From Anaerolineaceae bacterium UBA5224 (lineage in GTDB: Bacteria; Chloroflexota; Anaerolineae; Anaerolineales; Anaerolineaceae), in contig DHUW01000041.1 of NCBI GenBank assembly GCA_002409365.1, positions 18,039-24,242 of the forward strand: a DNA stretch of 6,204 bases. Direction: 5' to 3'. The position numbers and the translations under genes are program-made. The notes below the pieces were generated by a model. That model did no database searches. It was not told the origin of the DNA and saw only the letters and a program-made list of their open reading frames with translations. This document shows positions 5,147-6,204 of this stretch, in pieces (position 1 is the stretch's first letter; each line of letters begins with the position of its first letter).

Positions 5147-6204
5147 ATGATAAAACTCCTGCACTTTGCCGATGCGCACATCGATATGACCAATTTTGGC
5201 TCGCATGACCCTGAGACCGGTCTGCCGGAGCGTGTGATGGACTTTTTACGCAGTCTTGATGTTATCGTTCAGACTGCCATTGATGAAAAAGTGGACCTGG
5301 TGATTTTTGCTGGCGACGCGTACAAAGATCGTTCTCCAGCACCCACTTTTCAGCGCGAATGGGGGCGCCGCCTGATGCGTCTTTCAAAGGCTGGCATCGC
5401 GACCATTTTGCTAACTGGAAACCACGATATTTCCCCTTCACAGCGTAAAGCGCACTCCATGCAGGAGTTCGACACGCTCTCACCCGAGCATATTCAAGTG
5501 ATCAGCAACCTGCGCTTGCTCACTCCAGATGACCTGGAAGGCTTGCCAGTCCAGGTTTTGGCAATTCCCTGGATCACCCGGGCAGGCGTAATGCTGGCGG
5601 TCACAACGGATGAATCGGAGGAGGAAGATCCCCTGCGTTTCATCGAAAACAGCGTTTCAAATTTCATCAGCCTGGCACTGGAAGAGACTGATCCTGCTTT
5701 GCCAATCATCCTGACCGCACATGCTTCGGTGGCGGGGGCAAAGTTGGGTAACGAGCAGGAAATAAAGATCGGCAGGGATGTGGTTTTACCATTGGGTTTG
5801 GTTCGCAACCCGCGCTTTGATTATGTTGCCCTGGGTCATATCCATCGCTACCAGGATCTGAATCTGGGTAATCATCCGCCGGTGATCTATCCGGGTTCAA
5901 TCGAACGGGTTGATTTTGGGGAAGTGAACGAAGAAAAAGGCTTCATAATTGCTCAAGTCGAGAAGGGGCACACCACCTATGAATGGAGGAAACTGCCCAT
6001 CCGTAAATTTATTGATCGCAGCATTACCCTGACTGATGAACTGAACGTCAATGACAAACTGATCGCTGCCATGCCATCCCAGGAGGAACTTAAGAATGCC
6101 ATCGTACGGCTGAAGGTCACCTATCCGGAAGGCTATGAAGTCTTGATCGATGAAGGACGCTTGCACACTTATGCCAGAGAGGCATTTGAATTCAAGTTAT
6201 ACAA
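5147..6204 (+). CDS. sbcD: DNA repair exonuclease SbcD/Mre11 family, 3' end outside window
   Basis: The nuclease subunit of the SbcCD (Mre11-Rad50 type) complex, which trims DNA ends and cleaves hairpins and blocked double-strand ends. The first 352 codons are visible and the frame stays open to the window end. The calcineurin-like metallophosphatase motifs are in order: DAH (D9, H11), AGDAYKD (D57), GNHD (91-94, with N92 and H93), AHA (H192) and GHIH (230-233), so the two-metal site is intact. YPGSIERVDFGE (248-259) is the typical SbcD link into the capping domain, which continues to the edge. The second motif reads GDAYKDRSPAP, where E. coli-type SbcD has GDLFD; the metal-binding Asp is kept. 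The partner sbcC is expected just downstream but is not visible. The ATG starts 6 nt after a TATAAT box. It is divergent from surE across 66 bp. Confidence 0.93.
   Translation, partial: MIKLLHFADAHIDMTNFGSHDPETGLPERVMDFLRSLDVIVQTAIDEKVDLVIFAGDAYKDRSPAPTFQREWGRRLMRLSKAGIATILLTGNHDISPSQRKAHSMQEFDTLSPEHIQVISNLRLLTPDDLEGLPVQVLAIPWITRAGVMLAVTTDESEEEDPLRFIENSVSNFISLALEETDPALPIILTAHASVAGAKLGNEQEIKIGRDVVLPLGLVRNPRFDYVALGHIHRYQDLNLGNHPPVIYPGSIERVDFGEVNEEKGFIIAQVEKGHTTYEWRKLPIRKFIDRSITLTDELNVNDKLIAAMPSQEELKNAIVRLKVTYPEGYEVLIDEGRLHTYAREAFEFKLY

Noticed and set aside
5494..6166. Minus-strand open frames opposite sbcD
   Set aside because: They are antisense to a gene with a full set of catalytic motifs and have no independent evidence.
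1..6204. CRISPR array, tRNA/rRNA genes, insertion sequences or phage-defence genes
   Set aside because: No regularly spaced repeats, no cloverleaf-like sequence, no transposase motifs or terminal repeats, and no defence-type domains were seen on either strand.

Overview
The window looks like compact chromosomal DNA from a free-living bacterium, with GC near 50% by eye, short intergenic gaps and no mobile elements. The best guess for the host is Chloroflexota, class Anaerolineae. This rests on the flavour of the proteins (an SbcD with a GDAYKDR-type second motif, a divergent YchF, and a LpxL/PatA-type acyltransferase next to a CDP-alcohol phosphotransferase). It also fits the apparent mix of leaderless and Shine-Dalgarno-led genes. 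The lineage call is inference and was not confirmed by any search.

Layout: (1) Positions 1-1069 hold the end of a metal-uptake ABC operon: the C-terminus of a ZnuC/MntB-type ATPase with a His-rich tail, overlapping by 8 bp the complete ZnuB-type permease. (2) A short AT-rich regulatory gap (1070-1151) carries a 16-bp perfect palindrome at the znuB stop, a TGTTAA direct repeat with 11-bp period, and a -10 box directly before the next start codon. (3) Positions 1152-2941 hold a two-gene membrane-lipid operon: a LpxL/HtrB/PatA-family acyltransferase, then a CDP-alcohol phosphatidyltransferase with an unusual charged tail. It is closed by a strong hairpin terminator at 2958-2993. (4) Positions 3062-4132 encode a divergent YchF-type P-loop NTPase with its own promoter. 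(5) After a 135-bp convergent gap, surE lies on the minus strand (5080-4268). (6) A 66-bp divergent promoter region separates surE from sbcD on the plus strand, which runs off the window end.

The genes do not form one system. The metal-transport pair and the lipid pair are each functional units. ychF, surE and sbcD are housekeeping-type neighbours in nucleotide, translation and DNA metabolism. I see no convincing new defence or mobile system. The points most worth following are the consistent pattern of -10 boxes 6-7 nt upstream of start codons that lack a ribosome-binding site, the Pho-box-like repeat in front of the lipid operon, and that lipid operon itself, which resembles the actinobacterial phosphatidylinositol/PIM gene pair.
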